DNA of 6,800 nucleotides, taken from NCBI GenBank assembly GCA_036258175.1, contig DATAEE010000138.1, positions 1 to 6,800 on the forward strand, written 5' to 3'. Source of the DNA: DATAEE01 sp036258175 (lineage in GTDB: Bacteria > Acidobacteriota > Vicinamibacteria > Vicinamibacterales > 2-12-FULL-66-21). This document shows positions 5,969-6,800 of this stretch, piece after piece. Position 1 is the stretch's first letter; every line of letters begins with the position of its first letter. The notes under the pieces were generated by a model. That model was not told the origin of the DNA and did no database searches. It saw nothing but the letters and a program-made list of their open reading frames with translations. The position numbers and the translations under genes were made by a program.

Positions 5969-6624
5969 TAGGACTTCACAAACACATCAGACGACCACGC
6001 AATCGTCTGGTGGCGGCTCGCGAGCTTGAACCCGGCCACTTCGATGATCCGCATCATTTCTGACGGCGGATGAACGAAGGTGCGGAACGGATTACGACTA
6101 CGGCGGCGCATCGCATTCTCGAGCCAGATCCCCGCCCTTACGAACCAACGATCCCTCGGATACGACATCGCGAAGCCGGTTCTTGCGAGCAGGAGCGCCT
6201 GCTTGAGAAACGGCTCGTAGAACGGATAGCAGCACACCGCGCGATCGAGCGTGACGACGCTCGAAGGCCCCAACTGGCCTGCCACCGCCAAGAAATCACC
6301 GTGCATGAATTCTGCTACGTCGGCGCGGCCACGGCGCGTGGCCTCTTCGGAGGCCGCAGCCAGGTACGCGGATGAAGCCTCAACGACAACCGCGCGACTG
6401 AATCCGGCGTCGAGCAGCTCGAGGCTGAGGATGCCCAGCCCGCCGCCGATATCGAGCAGTGTCCCTTCTCGAAGGCCCGCTGACACGAGTCCGTCGCGCA
6501 GTCGGCGGGTCGTTGGTCCTGGTCCCTTGCGACGGTACTGTGCCAGTTCCTTGGCAACCTTGTCAGCGTTGAAGTGCTCGTCGGCGGTATTGCCGAATCC
6601 GCAACAGGAGCAATTACAACTCAT
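5968..6624 (-). CDS. Small class I SAM-dependent methyltransferase with Cys-rich N-terminus (first paralog)
   Basis: ATG at 6624 gives 218 residues. The protein begins MSCNCSCCGFG, with cysteines at 3, 5, 7 and 8, absent from its paralog at 4134-4820. SAM motif I is LLDIGGGLG (56-64), acidic Glu92 (VVVEAS) ends strand 2, and HGDF (108-111), VTLDR (124-128) and YPRD (155-158) match the paralog. A second Cys pair (CC, 131-132) follows VTLDR. The start overlaps the MFS stop in an ATGA arrangement, with an AAGGGA-like ribosome binding site (6638-6633) eight bases upstream, so translation is probably coupled. The N-terminal Cys cluster could bind a soft metal or metalloid, or a thiol ligand, but this is inference; arsenic- or selenium-related methylation is possible and unproven. 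No later start is needed, because homology with the paralog begins near residue 18. Confidence 0.88.
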   Translation of the reverse strand: MSCNCSCCGFGNTADEHFNADKVAKELAQYRRKGPGPTTRRLRDGLVSAGLREGTLLDIGGGLGILSLELLDAGFSRAVVVEASSAYLAAASEEATRRGRADVAEFMHGDFLAVAGQLGPSSVVTLDRAVCCYPFYEPFLKQALLLARTGFAMSYPRDRWFVRAGIWLENAMRRRSRNPFRTFVHPPSEMMRIIEVAGFKLASRHQTIAWSSDVFVKS

Positions 6625-6800
6625 GTTGCAGTTCCCTTTGCTAGCGAGATACCGGCCGTCGCAAGCGTCTCCTGCATGCGAGACGCGACGATCAGCCCCG
6701 ACATAAACGTGAGTGCGGCAACGATCCAGAGTGCTCCGCTCAAGCCGAGGAAATCCGCGGTGATGCCGGCAATGACGGCACCGATGGCATAGCCGAGATC
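6621..6800 (-). CDS. MFS transporter, C-terminal end (partial)
   Basis: The frame enters from the window edge and encodes 59 residues before TGA at 6623..6621. It reads DLGYAIGAVIAGITADFLGL, then a hydrophobic segment (LWIVAALTFMSGLIVA) and a short polar tail (SRMQETLATAG...). A D-[LR]-G-Y-A-x-G-A helix followed by a second helix and a charged end is typical of the last two transmembrane helices of major facilitator superfamily drug or metabolite exporters. The rest of the gene is outside the window, so direction and substrate cannot be told. The stop overlaps the ATG of the Cys-rich methyltransferase (ATGA), which makes co-expression with the methyltransferase cluster likely. Confidence 0.75.
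   Translation of the reverse strand, partial: DLGYAIGAVIAGITADFLGLSGALWIVAALTFMSGLIVASRMQETLATAGISLAKGTAT

Overview
The window is a G+C-rich bacterial segment in which every supportable gene lies on the minus strand, with gaps of about 10 to 110 bases and one four-base overlap. It therefore reads from high to low coordinates as one operon-like run or a few adjacent transcription units. The most telling feature is a membrane-anchored Ser/Thr kinase joined to a PEGA-like region, a SUMF1-type domain and an alpha/beta hydrolase. That design is best known from Acidobacteriota (Vicinamibacteria-like soil lineages), so this phylum is the best guess. No rRNA, tRNA, CRISPR, insertion sequence or phage gene was seen.

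Layout in transcription order: (1) 6800-6621, C-terminal end of an MFS transporter; (2) 6624-5968, a small SAM-dependent methyltransferase with a Cys-rich N-terminus, start overlapping the transporter stop; (3) 5955-4867, a larger methyltransferase with an N-terminal winged-helix domain; (4) 4820-4134, a second small methyltransferase paralogous to (2); (5) about 4026-1111, what should be one kinase / TM / PEGA-like / SUMF1-like / alpha-beta-hydrolase protein of about 971 residues, broken in this sequence by two single-base indels in G runs; (6) 1077-100, an outer-membrane beta-barrel protein whose signal peptide is separated from the mature part by an in-frame TGA; (7) 88-1, the start of a gene tentatively resembling the ethanolamine ammonia-lyase heavy chain.

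Functionally, the upper half (MFS plus three methyltransferases) looks like a module that methylates and exports a small molecule; the substrate cannot be read from the sequence. The lower half combines a membrane signalling/hydrolase protein with an outer-membrane barrel.

The most notable observations are the lesions between 982 and 3966: an apparent extra G at 3964-3966, an apparent missing G at 2617-2620 (the two compensate each other) and the in-frame TGA at 982-984. The genes at 4134-6800 show no such damage. The lesions may be sequencing or assembly errors, real gene decay or, for the TGA only, recoding as selenocysteine (a U-x-x-C motif would result). The sequence alone cannot decide.
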